A DNA stretch of 64,000 nucleotides, taken from assembly GCF_023856365.1 (NCBI RefSeq), contig NC_064540.1, positions 5,113,001-5,177,000 on the forward strand. Reading direction: 5' to 3'. Positions 1 through 13,200 of this stretch are shown here, piece after piece. This DNA is from Brienomyrus brachyistius (Eukaryota; Chordata; Actinopteri; Osteoglossiformes; Mormyridae). Each line of letters starts with the position of its first letter. The first letter of the stretch is position 1. Below the pieces are notes generated by a model. It was not told where the DNA came from. It worked only from the letters and a program-made list of their open reading frames with translations, and searched no databases. Both the position numbers and the translations under genes were made by a program.

Positions 1-138
1 TATTATTTAATTTTATTATTTATTCTTCACTCATTTCCCCCCCCCCCCCCCCCCGGTATTTGATGTTTGCTCTTACCGGTTCTGTGTTGTGGTTATAAAC
101 TGCTCCGTAGAAAAGCAACTTTGTTTCATATGTGTGAA

Positions 139-168
139 ATGACAATAAAGTGACTTGACTTGACTTGA
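139..168 (+). repeat. SINE-type 3' tail with TTGAC repeats
   Basis: An ATGACAATAAAG-type end is followed by tandem TGACT units. This is the common 3' terminus of fish short retroposons. The body upstream is not recognisable. Confidence 0.4.
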
Positions 169-1014
169 TCTAACGGTTGATTCGCTGCCCAGTTTTTCAG
201 TGACATCAGATTCCCTGAACAGCTACACTGTTGGGGCACGCTGCTACTTTACAGGTTGTTTATCTCACTAACTGTCACGTTAGATTCCCAGGATTAATAT
301 TAATGTTAAATAAAGGTAGCTGTTAGTAGCAACCGTGAAATATAATGAACAACTGGTAATTGATATAATTTACCATAAATAAGGGATTTAATCTCCTGTG
401 GAAGTATTTTGTGTTGATTAAACAGCCCTCATGGCATTACTAACCTTCGCAGGTCTGGGTTCTGTCATGTTAACGGTTGCAGAAATTAAAATATAGAAAA
501 TGACTCCAGCTTTAGTCATAAGGGAAGCTGAAACAAGAATGAAATTCTCTAGGAACAGTGGCCGTCCTGCCACCATTTCTTCATTCTATAAAAGCAAACA
601 TTTTCAAGAAGTGAAAATCTGACAGGATGCACCGTTCATCTGCACTTCCCTTTACAGAGAATAGAGATTTCATGGCCCCCTCCTTGGGGACTTCCGAATT
701 GCCAGTAACAATTATACCTGTATGTACATTCAGAAAATTGTGACAACATGACTAGGAACTGTTGAACAGTTCCATAGTTAACAAGAACTCCTATTCAGAA
801 ACTCAGCTACTTTGGCTTGACTCCGATTTAAGACTTAACTCCTCTGCAACCTCCATATAAACATATGGCATAAAGCTGATTTTGTCTTCAGATAACTGGA
901 TCTTCACACTCAGTAAAAGTTTCTGTATTGTAATTGGAGTCAAAACCATTGTCACAATGATTCTAGTGTGACCATTGCTGCTTCATTCCTAATGTGTGTT
1001 GAGATAAATGGCAG

Positions 1015-1163
1015 GGTGCAATGTCAGAGCAATCATATCACCGTTGGGCCCTTGAGCAAGACCATTAAATCAAGTGCTCCAGGGATCCTGGTTGATCCTG
1101 CTCTCCGATCCTCATTTGTATGTCACTTTGAATAAAGCTGTCTGCTAAATAAATCATTCCACT
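1015..1163 (+). mobile_element. V-SINE fragment
   Basis: Carries the V-domain core (TTGGGCCCTTGAGCAAG, then CTCCAGGGATCCTGGTTGATCC) and the 3' tail CACTTTGAATAAAGCTGTCTG followed by CTAAATAAAT, typical of fish V-SINEs. The tRNA-derived head is not clear. It is a diverged, inactive copy. Confidence 0.7.
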
Positions 1164-1734
1164 ATTGTCCATCATGTCACTTTTTTTGGTATAATGATTA
1201 CTTTGGAAAGGTATGCATTTAATCATCCAATCAAATTCTGCATTAGAGAAAAATGGCCAATCAGCAGGGGGAGGTGGCAGGTCCTCGGGTCAGAAAAGAG
1301 GGCAGGGGGGATGCTGTCGAGCAAGGAGGAAGTCAGAAAAAATATCAACAGGAATCCATCAGCCAACAACCTGTGAGTACTTCCACCCAAAAACGCTTCC
1401 TGCTTTTTTCGCCCCAGGATGATAAATAATCGGAATTCCCTGAAGACATCTGCTTCAACTCCCCAGCATGAAGCAATCCTTCACATAGGTGTACCGATCA
1501 GTCTAGCCGTGCACAGAATCTGCTCATCTGCTAAACACCAACCAGGAAACCTGCCATATGATACTTTTCCCTCATCGCCCACATGGCTGTCTATCCAGAT
1601 GTATCTAAATCTCATGCAGGGCATAAACATTTCAGTGTGCGACAGATCAGTCTATATCACACATACTTTTACTGGTATCTGCTCTGCATGACTTCCTTAA
1701 ATCTGTGTTTATGAAGCTGTATTTAAAATTAAAT

Positions 1735-1797
1735 GTGAAGTGCTGCTGAGTAAGAATTTACCCCTGGGATCAATAAAGTTCCTATTAATCTTAAATA
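1735..1797 (+). mobile_element. Non-LTR retrotransposon 3' tail
   Basis: The motif ACCCCTGGGATCAATAAAG with flanking AT-rich sequence matches the usual 3' end of fish LINEs, where it precedes a short tandem tail. Only the end is present. Confidence 0.45.
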
Positions 1798-2585
1798 ATA
1801 AGATTACTCAGGTGAGTAATAATTAAAAACATGCAATAATATGCAAATCTTTGACCAGAAGGAATTCTAATATTTGAAACAATAAAGGGATTAAAAAACA
1901 ATCCTAATAACTACCTCCGTGCCATAGATAATTTGAGGTGAGTGTTTCAAAAGGACAGGGCGTGGCCATTGTCTGGCAGTTGACATGTCCATCATCCTCT
2001 TTCTACAGCCACTCCCGATACGTCCTGCGATTCCCTCCCCGCCAAAACTGCAGGAAATTCCATCCATTCCAGAGTAATTCCCCATAATTCCCTTTTCCTC
2101 CAGCTGCTACTAAGGGCTTCCTGTCCCCCCAGTTTCAGCCTAGCCCCACAGGCAGATGCCCCCGCACCCCATCAGAAGGTTTGTTTACGCCCAGTTAAGG
2201 TCACTCGATTACTCACACTTGCCCTTTCTTCTGTTCGCTGACTCATTGAACTTATGCTATGGTGTCACTGTGATCTCCTCCTTTTAAATAACCAGATTAG
2301 AGTGATGGTTCCGTGGCATTCTGGAATTGAAGCCATATCACCCTCATTACACACCAGTCTCCTTATTCCCTCTTTCGATACTGCGTTATTATATTATAAT
2401 ATATCAGCAGACCAAACAAAACATTTTAGTTTCTTTGAGGATATATACTTGGAAAGGTGGGGACCTTGGAGAGCCAGAGACTAGGATTTCCATCCTGGCT
2501 CTACTCTCCATGTTGGGCAGGTTTCCTCTGGGCACTCCAGCCATCCGAAAACACGCAATTATGCTATATCTTTAAATTACCACTG

Positions 2586-2680
2586 GTGCGTGTGCATGCC
2601 CTGTGATTGGCTGGCATACCGTCCAAAATGATCTCCAGCTCAGGACTATGTGCTGTCTGTGATAGGATAAGAACTGAGGG
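2586..2680 (+). mobile_element. L2-tailed SINE fragment
   Basis: The segment containing CCCTGTGATTGGCTGGCAT followed by CCGTCC, then GTGATAGG, corresponds to the degraded 3' half of the L2-tailed SINE that is better preserved at 61985-62290 in the opposite orientation. Confidence 0.45.
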
Positions 2681-5600
2681 GTTAATTGGTGGTTCCACAG
2701 AGGCCAGGAGGATCGGTGGGGTACCCGGTGACATACGATCGATCCCCCAAAGAGTTACAGCTGCAGCCCCCAGGCACTGCGCTTTCCAGACATGTTTGTT
2801 AATCTTATCTGACAGCCGTGCGCTGAGACACACGTATGTTTATAGACTGGGCGGTGGACATGAAAATTAGGTGACTTTTCTGGTCCAAAGTTCACTGAAA
2901 CTCTTGGGGGCATTTCTGTATTGCTTTTGGGCGGGAAAGAGAGTCATAATGTTGCGACATACTCCCCAGTGTGCGTACGGCATTATGAAATGTCTTGTAA
3001 TTGCTCAGAACAAATATTGCTCATGTTTTAGTTTTGAAGCAGACTTAGATCACCAGTATATTCAATGTTGAATTGGTAATTATTCATCTGCCGGTTCAAT
3101 CCAGTGCAGAACCCATTAGAGGTAGGTAGTGAAGCTCAGGAAAAACACATTGTTACTGAGTGTTCAGTCCATGTAGGTTTCCCACACTGATTATCACATG
3201 ATCAACCACTGGGGTATATAAAATAGACCTAAAATGGTGTGAAGATATTAAGTCTATGTGAATGATATGGACGTATTGGCCCTCCACAGGTGTAGAAAGA
3301 GAGTGAGTAGTACTCTGACAAAATGAGAGTGTGAGTAGTACTCACACACAATGAGGAGTTACACTTATTCCTTTGGCACAATTGAAGATGTTAATACCCT
3401 TTGAATCCAGGTAATATTTAGTTAATAGGTCACTGCACTTTTCATGACACTTTCATGCAGGATGGGGTGCAAAAAGTTACTGAATCACTGAGAACACTTT
3501 CTAATTTATATTGACAACCTGGCAAACACACACAGTCACGTTATATGTTTCAACAAACATTATCAGCAGAACGTGTGGTTGTACAGGAGAGGTTAGTCAC
3601 TTTCCACTTGTTGATTGTCAAGGTCAAAATGTCTGGTAGCGAGTTCAGCTGTGAGCCACACAAGCTCACACAAAGGCACCTGCTCACCCAACATCAATGT
3701 CCCACCTGAATGGCAGCAAATCTGACCAGAAATATTTCAACATCTAATGAAAACCATCCCAAAAGAGTACAGACTATTAAAGCAATAATGAGCCAACCAA
3801 CTTCATATTAATACCATTGGTTTCAAAACGGACAAGCTGGTATCCACATACGTTTAGCCATATTGTGTAGTTCAGTAAGGGATTAATGTTCCACTGAAAC
3901 GTCTGAAGAGTATTTCAGTCATCTGCAGGTTTTAATGCTGCGTTTAATTTACCTCTGAGGTCAAAAGTCAGAGCCCCGAATGACATCACACCTGAGTTAA
4001 CCACGTTCCAGCACAGCAAGTCGGAAAGCCATTTAGCGATATCAGTTCCAGCTGGGTACATTGTTAGCCAGTGTTAGCAATACAAGTTGCTAACAATGCA
4101 TTACATGGTATTTTGTGGATATTAACACCGTAGCAGCATGTCCACAAATAGCGGTTGGACAGAACTATGTGTATGACTAATTTAATGAGGCACAAATGAG
4201 ACGTAAGTGCTAATAAACAGTATAAAACTACAGCTTTAACTTCTGTTGATAAAGGGCGCTGCCATCTTGAATTCTAAGGTTGAGGTTGTGTCGATTCCTC
4301 CGACTTCCAAAGTAGGAATTACGATTTCAGGGGGTGTTCCAGTGGAATTCTCGACTAGGATGAATCAAGCAAATAGACAGGTAATCTGGAAAAACTCTCC
4401 AGATACAAATGTGTGCACATAGTTAGCCTTAAAATGGCCATATGAGATGGAGGAGTGACCCCTAGCTGTCTTGGCAGGGAGGGTCATGTGACAGGGGGTA
4501 GTCATGCTGATTGGTTCCACCTGTCTCTCTGAATACACAAGTTGAAGTGATCTGCTTTTTCCTCACCCAGCAAGTAACTTGATTCTTGATACCAGCCTCC
4601 AGTGCAGTCCAGTGCAGTTTCTCCCAAACCCATGTTTGTTTCATTCTGTTTCCCACCAAAACAGCCTGTTTTTTTCCTGTTTACTTTTTGTATTTTCTTG
4701 AAGCCAGCCCTGACCGGTTCCAACCTGGTTCATAACTCCTGAAAAGAGCCTCACCTATGAGTAAAATGTCATTTCCTACCAATCTGAGTAACCTATTTCA
4801 GTTCAATATCCAGACCTGATGGATGTTACTTCTCTTATGATAAACAAACGATCACCAACAGTTTTAGCCCCTTGGTTTGTGCATTTAGTGCCTCTGCATG
4901 CAGAAATGACCGCTGGTTGACCCTTTCTACACCTCTGTGTGCCAATATTATACTTCACGGAAGAAAGCTTATTTAAGTTATTTATTTTTTACTTGACAGA
5001 AGTTCAAAAGCTACCCCGACACTTTAGACCTGCATTCAGGAGGCAGTTTGGTTGAAAGTGCCTCTGGCAGGGTTTCTTCAAAATAAACTTTTCTTCACAT
5101 GAAATATCAAAACACAAAGGATAATGCAAGTGCAATCCTCAGAAACCTAATTTAACCACCTTGTGGATATGAAAGTTATAAAAAGTAAGCACAATCTTAC
5201 CTATGTACGTATGTAATAAAAGACAAATACAGATACTGTATGCCTACTTTACATATTTTCTCTTTTCTTAAGGGCTGGCAAGTTCCTTAAAACAAGTAAC
5301 AAAAGGGCAATTGTTCCTTTTTAGTGTAATATAAGTAAAGAGCATGTAAAGTTTCCCAAAACCTACTCAGTGGTATTACAGTGTCTTTTTAAATACAGTT
5401 ATCTTCCAAGGGACGTATTCGATCCTCCCAAAATACGTATCCTGTGTCAGTTCAGAGGTGTTACATTACACCCCAGTCCTGCCGTGAGCTGCCTTCCCTC
5501 TATACAGTATCCCACCTATTAACTTACAGAGCACAGGGCATTAGAGCAAGGACTGATGACAATATCAAATATTTTCTTCTCACTTCCCCCTCTGAGGTTC

Positions 5601-7528
5601 TTGTTTTTTTGTTTTTGAAAGATGTAACAGGTTTGGCTTTGAATAGATCTCAGCTCTCAACTTCCCATAAACCCCAATAGAATTTGTTCTATAAAATTCA
5701 GCTTACCAAACTGGTTCCAACTATGTATACCCACAATCCTCTGCAGTCCCATGTCAGTGTGTGTGGCCTCTTGCCTCTTTCAAAATCTGCACCCCTGTCC
5801 CCTGAAGCCGTCTGTCCCAATTGCCGATCAGTAACCTCACCTTAAGGTATGATTCCTATACATAATAACTAGTTTGCTTTAGTCATCTTTTAAGTCTTAA
5901 TTTACTTTAAACATTCGGGACCCACAAACGCATTCTTTGGGACCTAAAGTTTCCTGAAATGCCTGGGATTTCACTGTTTCATGTTGACGTTCGCTTTCTA
6001 GTCCGAATGCTGCATATCTGCATATTTGCATTGCACTGACACCTTCTCTTCTCGTCCGTCCCCCAGTGTGTTTTTTTGAAAACCAAAATATGGTCACACT
6101 ACTCATAATCAGTCCATTGTCGTCCACAGATTTAGATCTTCTAACTTTTAAAGCTCCCCGAGCAGCTCCCCTTTTATCACCCAGAGACGGGTTTCATTCT
6201 GAACACAATGGGCTTCCCCTTATTTAAACCATCACGTCCTAGCAGAACCATCCACGTGTTCACATTTGAACATGACACAGCGGAATTACCTCTCATCCCT
6301 TCATGCTAAGCACAAAAATAATAAAAAATGGAGGGGAAAAACCCTCACAAATACAAAGGATTTCATTGTATTAAAAAGAATGTGTCTCTGTGTTGTGGGT
6401 GGTAAGGAATTTGGTTTATGCATAAAGGGTGGGGGGCGGGGGGTTAGCAGGTAGACCTCACACCACCACAGTTGGAGGATTGAACCCAGGACTGGGTGTA
6501 AGTCTGAGTAGCTTATATGTTACCCCCATCTGCTTGCAAGGGTTTCTCAGAACTCTCTGGATAGAGGTTGTGGTTTCTCAGGGACCCACTGACTTCAGTT
6601 CACCCCCCTTGTATTTTCTGCCCTGAGCTGGGATCTTGTCCCCATACCTACCCGGTATACAGTTTCCTGCTATACAGTAAAGCAGACTCTGCATTAACTC
6701 ATGCCTACGTAGCTGAATATTGTGGAAAAAAGGCAGCTGGATGTTAAAATGAGAAACAGTGTGAATGGGGCAAAAAGAGAAGGTCTCCCAAGTAGAAATG
6801 GAGGGGGGGGGGTTAATTAATAAATAAAAAGTCCAAAGTCTCATTACTGGACAAAGCCTTTGTGGCACCAGAGACAAGCTTCACTGCTTTATAAATCGCT
6901 TGCGTTATATTGTTAAAATGCCAGTGAAAGTGCAATGGAAACAGACCTCGGGAATGTTGGCAAAACCAATCTGCGGCAAACACTTTTGGCGCGTTTTTAT
7001 TATACGTATATATCGCTGGAGGGAAAGGACGACTGCATTCCTGTCCTGGAAGCAAAGTCCATCGAATATCAATGATTAACAAGAATGCGGTTTACTTTAA
7101 AAATACGTCCCATTGTTTGCCTAGTTAATGATTAACCAGTACACTACTTGTTGGACCAACTATGCATTAAGATTTACAGCTAGTAAAACAGAGACAGCAA
7201 AACTCTGGTCTGTGAACAGCAGATTGCGGCTATGGATTGGAAAAAAACAACATAATTCATAAGTAACGGGGCCATCAGAAGGAAAACTGCGCATTCCAGC
7301 GCTGAAAACAAAAAATAAACAAGGATGTGTTAAGCCACAGACGAATTATATTTGACGTATGAAAACAATCTAAGCGTTTACTGCACATAAATTGCAAGGC
7401 TACTTGCTAGTGATTATATATTTATAGACTCGCAAGAAATATTTACATGATTATATGTTTATTAAATGTAAGCATTTAGATGCTGAATTAAATGCTCAAT
7501 GAGGCTTTCGCTTGCCGATCCTGGACAA

Positions 7529-7536
7529 TGACGTCA
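7529..7536. promoter_or_regulatory. CRE palindrome in a CpG-richer block
   Basis: TGACGTCA lies within a block (about 7500-7800) that is richer in CpG than its surroundings, beyond the probable 3' end of sdc4. It could belong to the promoter of an unseen neighbour. No adjoining exon is recognised. Confidence 0.25.
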
Positions 7537-7891
7537 CCACCGTCGTCATCCGCAGAAAGACGGAGGGATGATGCTAATGCTAATTTAGCCTTTGCCTGTT
7601 ATTTTCCTTCCATCTTTTCTTATCGCATTTACAGTACAATAAGCAAGCCCGGGACCTCGAGGCGTGCGTCGACACGTTTGCTAGACACCAGCAAACAACA
7701 TTGATTTCCCGTACTCCTTGCGGCTGGAGGGGTCTTACGCAACACCAGCTCTCGGCTTGGCCGAGAGGCAGCTTCACGCTTCTTTTCCTTCTGCTAGAAA
7801 AAAAAAATCCATTACCCTCCATTACAAGTCAGGAACTTGCAGCACGTGAAAAGAAGACTCGGGACACTACAAACATTTTTTCCCTCAATTA

Positions 7892-10069
7892 TTTAATAAA
7901 ATCAACAAGAGAACAGAATAAAGATTTCAGTATGTACAAAAGTTACCTCGCTGGTCACGCTGTGAGGCAGGACACGCTGCATCTCACATTAACGCCTTTT
8001 TTCTCTCAGCTGAGGCGACGATGTGGCTTCACAGACAATGCAAAGCTTAGATATGCCAGTATCAAATGGTAAATATGAAATTACAAAATATAAGTTTTAA
8101 TTCAATCAGTGAGCAGACAAGTACATGACAGCACAAGGTGTTTTTATAGACCATTTACCGTGCAAACGATTACTGCAGTGTTTTTTTATTTTCAATCTAC
8201 CATAGTTGTCAGAAAGCTTGTCTCACTGAAGACATTATTCCACCCCCGCAAAACCACATTTTGGCAAAGGGCCTCGACTCATTCAGAAACGGAAAACCGA
8301 ACCCACTCCAGGGAGGATGAGATACTGGACCAGCGGCGATAGTTATTTAAAAATACAGCACACGCCAAAATTGGCGTAGAACGCACTGACCAGCTAGTCA
8401 GTGGCACAGGAGACTCGTAGGAATAGGATTTCTGTAAGTACTGTGTACCACACTGACCGAATCATGCTGCCCCCAACAAAGACACAACTATCAGCATTAT
8501 ACAGACGACATTTTGCACCTTTTGATCGCCCCCTTGCAATTAGGGATTCACACCCGCTCCCCCACCACCAAGAGCTCTGTGGGTATTTATTAGCAATATA
8601 GGCAGTCCACCATAAAACGAGACCCATGGGGGGCAATAAAACTTAAGGGGAGGCCAACTCCCCCATACAATACGTAACAACCAATTACTTAAAAAAAATA
8701 AAATAAAAATCGGTCTTGTGAGACAGATTTTAAGATTATTCCATTTAACACTTGCAGATAAAAACACCAGCCACTGAGCATGAAGAAAATTCAAATAATT
8801 TATAAGAAAAAAAAAAGCATAAAATGCTTTAAAGAGATCAGAACCTGTTATATGAAATCAATGATTCATTGACTTCTCTAGAGGAGAGATTCACATCTAC
8901 TGTAGACAAAAAAAAACACTTAAAAGCAGCAGATATATAATTTTTTCCTCCTTGCAAGTGACACGGCTCCAGTACGAAGCAGCCCTGAACTTTTACTTTC
9001 CTTCTACAAAAATAAATGCGCCGCATATGAATAAGAAACAGCAGCGGTTTTGCTTCGGAAATTTAAACTTGTGTACATTAAAAAAAAAAAAAAAAAAACC
9101 ATCAACAGCTTAAAGGGAAGCCATCCCAACCTGAAAAGCAATATTTGACAGATAAATAAATTCTACTAAAACACAAAATAAAAACATTTTAAAAGTAGTT
9201 AGTATTGGCAACTATTACTGGCATTGGTAGTTTCTAGCAAATCTTTTCTGATGTTAAAAGATTCTTTAACTGGAAAGAAACATGACACTGGGAACTTTAA
9301 AAATAATATTTTGGTATTTAAATATTTAGTAAGTAGAAAACTGGCATAGATTAATTTACAAGTGGCTATACATTTACAATGAATTTGAACTCATTTGAAA
9401 TATTGTAGTGGGAGTCAAAACATTATGATCCATACAATTTAAAATCAATTTACAAATGTAACAGTACAAAATGGACACATATACCCTGACATCATTAAAA
9501 GAAAAAATAAAATAAAAAGGTTTTGCCCAGTAACATGAGCTTGGCTGTTGGAATGGAACAGGATCTCTGGGAAAGAAGGATTAGGTCAAGTCAACTCAAA
9601 CCCAAACCCATGCATTAGGCTGTCTGATTGGCTCAACTTTATTTACTGCAACTAAGATAGTCATCCAACTGTCCCCCGTAGCACCAGTTTCCATATAATT
9701 AAGATGGCTGAGCGTCAGATAAGAGGGTGCACCATGATTTAAATGAAAACAAAGATATGCCAAGCTCTACATGCAAGGATGATGTAGTGTTAAAAGAAGA
9801 GACTGTTACGTCTCGATAGTTCAGATTAAGGCTGGGCAGAAAAATGCGGAAATCTCTGTACCACACATCTTGTGAAGGGAAAACGTCCCATTCGCTCATC
9901 TTTATTTATGGATTGTGAATTCTGAAAACTTCAGATTTCAAAAAAGAAAACCAGTGATTGATCTGAAGTTTTTCCCTCTTGGACCAGTAGGCTGTCGGTG
10001 ATTTAGAGAAGGCAGGTAGTAGAGAGGTTGTGTTTTGAAGGCACCGTCTCGCACGACTCCAATGCAACC
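7892..10069 (-). other. Probable sdc4 3'UTR with several candidate poly(A) signals
   Basis: AT-rich sequence with no credible coding content follows the sdc4 stop. Minus-strand AATAAA signals lie at 9901-9906, 9638-9643 and 8586-8591. An ATTAAA at 7892-7897 is followed by a GT-rich stretch. A poly-A tract on the plus strand (about 9079-9098) would be poly-U in this transcript. The true 3' end cannot be set without RNA data. Confidence 0.5.
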
Positions 10070-10221
10070 CTAAGCGTAGATCTCAGTGGTGGGAGCCTTC
10101 TTGTAAATGGGCCTCTTTCCAAGATCATAGGTCCCTTCGTCCTTCTTCTTCAAGCGGTAGAAGAGCAACAGAATGAGAAGGCCGGCGATGACCAATCCGA
10201 CTGAGCCGCCAGCAATCAGAG
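10070..10221 (-). CDS. sdc4: sdc4 coding exon 5 (transmembrane and cytoplasmic domains)
   Basis: Encodes residues 152-201: ALIAGG...LLLFY transmembrane helix, then the tail with [12 protein letters not shown] and [14 protein letters not shown], followed by TAG at 10072-10070. This is the most diagnostic exon, because the variable region matches syndecan-4 rather than syndecans 1-3. Confidence 0.97.
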
Positions 10222-13200
10222 CTAAGGGGGAGAGGAAAGCCATCAATTAATATGGCATAAGCCCGACTACAAACCTTGAGAATTTTCAGTCAACACTTAA
10301 CAGTAAGGCCACATACTGCATGATATTTAATAGCATCAGGTACCACTAAGTCACTCATAAAACACCCTGACACCCCGAGGGCTCACCTGCTACAACCTCG
10401 GTCTTCTTGAAGATGTCGTCATTTGCATGGGCCATCAGTATATTCGGCATTTGGCCCTCCCGGTCCGCCGAAGCCAGCAGAGCAACCTCATTGTTCTTTA
10501 CAAGCTCATCGTCGTTGACCGGGACCCTAGACCTATTCGGCTGGTCTTCATCTGGAATCTTGTTGTCGTTCACGTCGGGCTGAGGAACGATTCGTCACTA
10601 GCATTAACTCAATGGTACGTTTTCAGGCTTACGTTTCTTATATTTAAAATATTCAGAATGTTAACTTTTCATAATACGTCGAACAAATCAACGCAAAACA
10701 GGGAAAAAAGGATCAATACGGTAGGGGAATACCTTAGTTGTGGGAATGATGCTGCTGCTCCATGGATCTTCTGTGGAGAAAATAAAATGGATTAGAAAAA
10801 AAAAAAACAACAACCGTCTAGAGGCGCTGTGCTTCCATGCTAATTGTGGGAAAAAAATAACAAATGCTGAATAACTAAACGTACCTTCATCTCCAGAGCC
10901 AGAGATGCCATAGTCCTCATCATCTTCATTATCAATATCAAAAGCAAGATCCAGGTCAGGTGTGAAGTCTGGAGCAATGGAGGAGTCACCGGATGAGACT
11001 AGCATCTCCTGAAGATCCTCAGGTTTCGGCTTGGGAATCCATGTCTCAGTCTCCCTCACCTGCTGAAGACAAAAAAGGAAAAACCACACACCGCTTAGAC
11101 TACATCAACGACGACGGCGACTGTCATAAAGGCAATGAAATAGGTGGCAGCACCAACATGACTAAATGTTATTGGATGATTGTTGCATTTTAATTGTTAA
11201 AATCGCAACAGACTACAGTTAGTCCCTAACAATTATAAAGTTTGACCAATACAGTAAAGCTAATCCTGTAGTGATTGAAGACCAATTAACAAAACATAAA
11301 TCCCTAATCTAATTAGCCAGACTGCTAAAAGGGTTTAATTAGATTATCCAATGGGATTAATACTCTGACATTAAATCAAACAAACAAACTGCAAACAGTG
11401 AAATTTGGGCAGAGGACAAAGGAAAGAGAAAGAAAGACATTAGGGATTCCTGGGGTACAATAACACAGAACGTGTTTGGGTTAAAGTGGGGACGTGGCCA
11501 GCGATATCATCGACTGGGTCGATTAGCCCTCATTGCTAAGCTAAGGAAACACGCTCTTGTTAACACCTGGTGCTGGGCTGTTCAAATATGTGCTCTGCGT
11601 CTGATTAGGGAAGCGCTCCTGCCCTGTTCATTGTTCTGCTGCAGCAGGGCTAAACAGCCTCTTTTCTTCGGTATCGTCATGCTACAGGAACGTCTCTGTT
11701 GTAGGAGCCAGGTGGCCCCGACCGAAACATAAAACACAGCGGACTTTAAACATCAAAAAGCCAAAACATTCACACGAAGGGGAACGCTTACGTATCCACC
11801 CGCCATTTCAATTTCAAATAAATCCCGTCTCGCTTGCCAGTGGCAATGGGATATAAAAATCCTAGGAAACAAGTAGCCTGTGTTCAGACATTTAGGCCAA
11901 CTGAGCTCATGTCACTCAAACAAAAGGCTTTAATTAAAAAATAAAACTAAAACAATAGCCTGTATAGTCCACACCTGGGGCCTGTACTACGAAGTGGGTT
12001 TACTGGCTTATCGGGGTAACTTGTCGGATTTAAGGTAGTCTGGGCAAAACGTGAACAAATATGAAGTCCATTTAAAACTGAGGTACCTTAAATCCGACAA
12101 GTTACCCCGAAAACCAGTAACCCTGCTTTGTAGCACAGGCCCCTGGAGTTCTCCTCCCAAGCACTGGGATCTCCGTCTCTGTGTTAATCTCTGAAAATCC
12201 TGGAACAGGCCACAGCATGCAGGATGTTCATTAATATCTATCGACAAAAGCACAGCCTTTTGAGCGACAACGACCTGTTGATGGCAAACAACAACATTCA
12301 CGCTTCCAGTCCTGACAAGTCATGTCCTCGTTCACTTGTTTGTGATTCTAGAGAACATAAAATATAATCCACAACCTCAGTAATGGTTACTACTCTTAAA
12401 AGGGGTGGGAGGCATTGACTTCATCAGCAACAGCAGCAACACCATCTAGATAACCCACTGTAATCAGTGATCAGTGACAGATGGTCTAATGAGAATATTT
12501 ACATTCATACAATCAATTATGTGGCTAATTCTGCAATATCTGAAAACTTCCGATTGAACGTGATACACATGGCGCTGGAAGTGTGTCCAATTCCCCTGTT
12601 ATCACATCCATGGACTTTAAATTGGCATACATGAGGTCAGAAACTACAGTGAAATTGAGCTCTAAATATGAAACACAAACAAAATAAACATGAAACACTT
12701 GTTGATTCAGGGGGTTTGAACTCAAAAGCCTTTAAGGTATCTACAAGGTATTCAAAGGGCCAACGTTTCCAATTATCAGACATCACAAAAAACCCCATAC
12801 TTTCAGTTTGCTGCCTTTCAAAACATACATTACACTACATACGTTAAATTACACACGTTTTTACATGATGTGTTCCTGCAGGCTAAAGTCAGAATCACAT
12901 TGTTAGAACTACACACAGAACAGGGGTTGAATTGCATGACACCAGATTGCTTATTTTAAGAACTCAAACAGTCATTGTTTATTTCCTAGAGTAAATCCAC
13001 AAAGCTTTGTAGATCTATGTAATTACACCCACACCCAGCCGTCTACCCAACCAGACCTCATTCAACCCAAGATAATATGGGGAAAGAAAAAACACACACA
13101 TTCCAACATAAATCCTCAAACTGCAGGCCAGTAGTTCGAAATGTCTACCATTTCATGGACACCGAAAGAATAAGATAAGGCCCACACTTTAAAATGTTTT

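Larger units (their letters stand above)
1..7890. other. Intergenic region downstream of sdc4
   Basis: No supported gene. Reading frames here are short and lack homology or splice structure. It contains a poly-C run (37-54), a SINE tail (139-168), a V-SINE (1015-1163), a LINE 3' tail (1735-1797), an L2-tailed SINE fragment (2586-2680) and a degraded SINE-like stretch near 6430-6560. The block 7500-7800 is richer in CpG, with a CRE palindrome at 7529-7536. Confidence 0.7.

Noticed and set aside
7701..8072. 123-codon plus-strand frame next to the sdc4 3' end
   Set aside because: No homology. It is partly antisense to the probable sdc4 3'UTR and likely chance.
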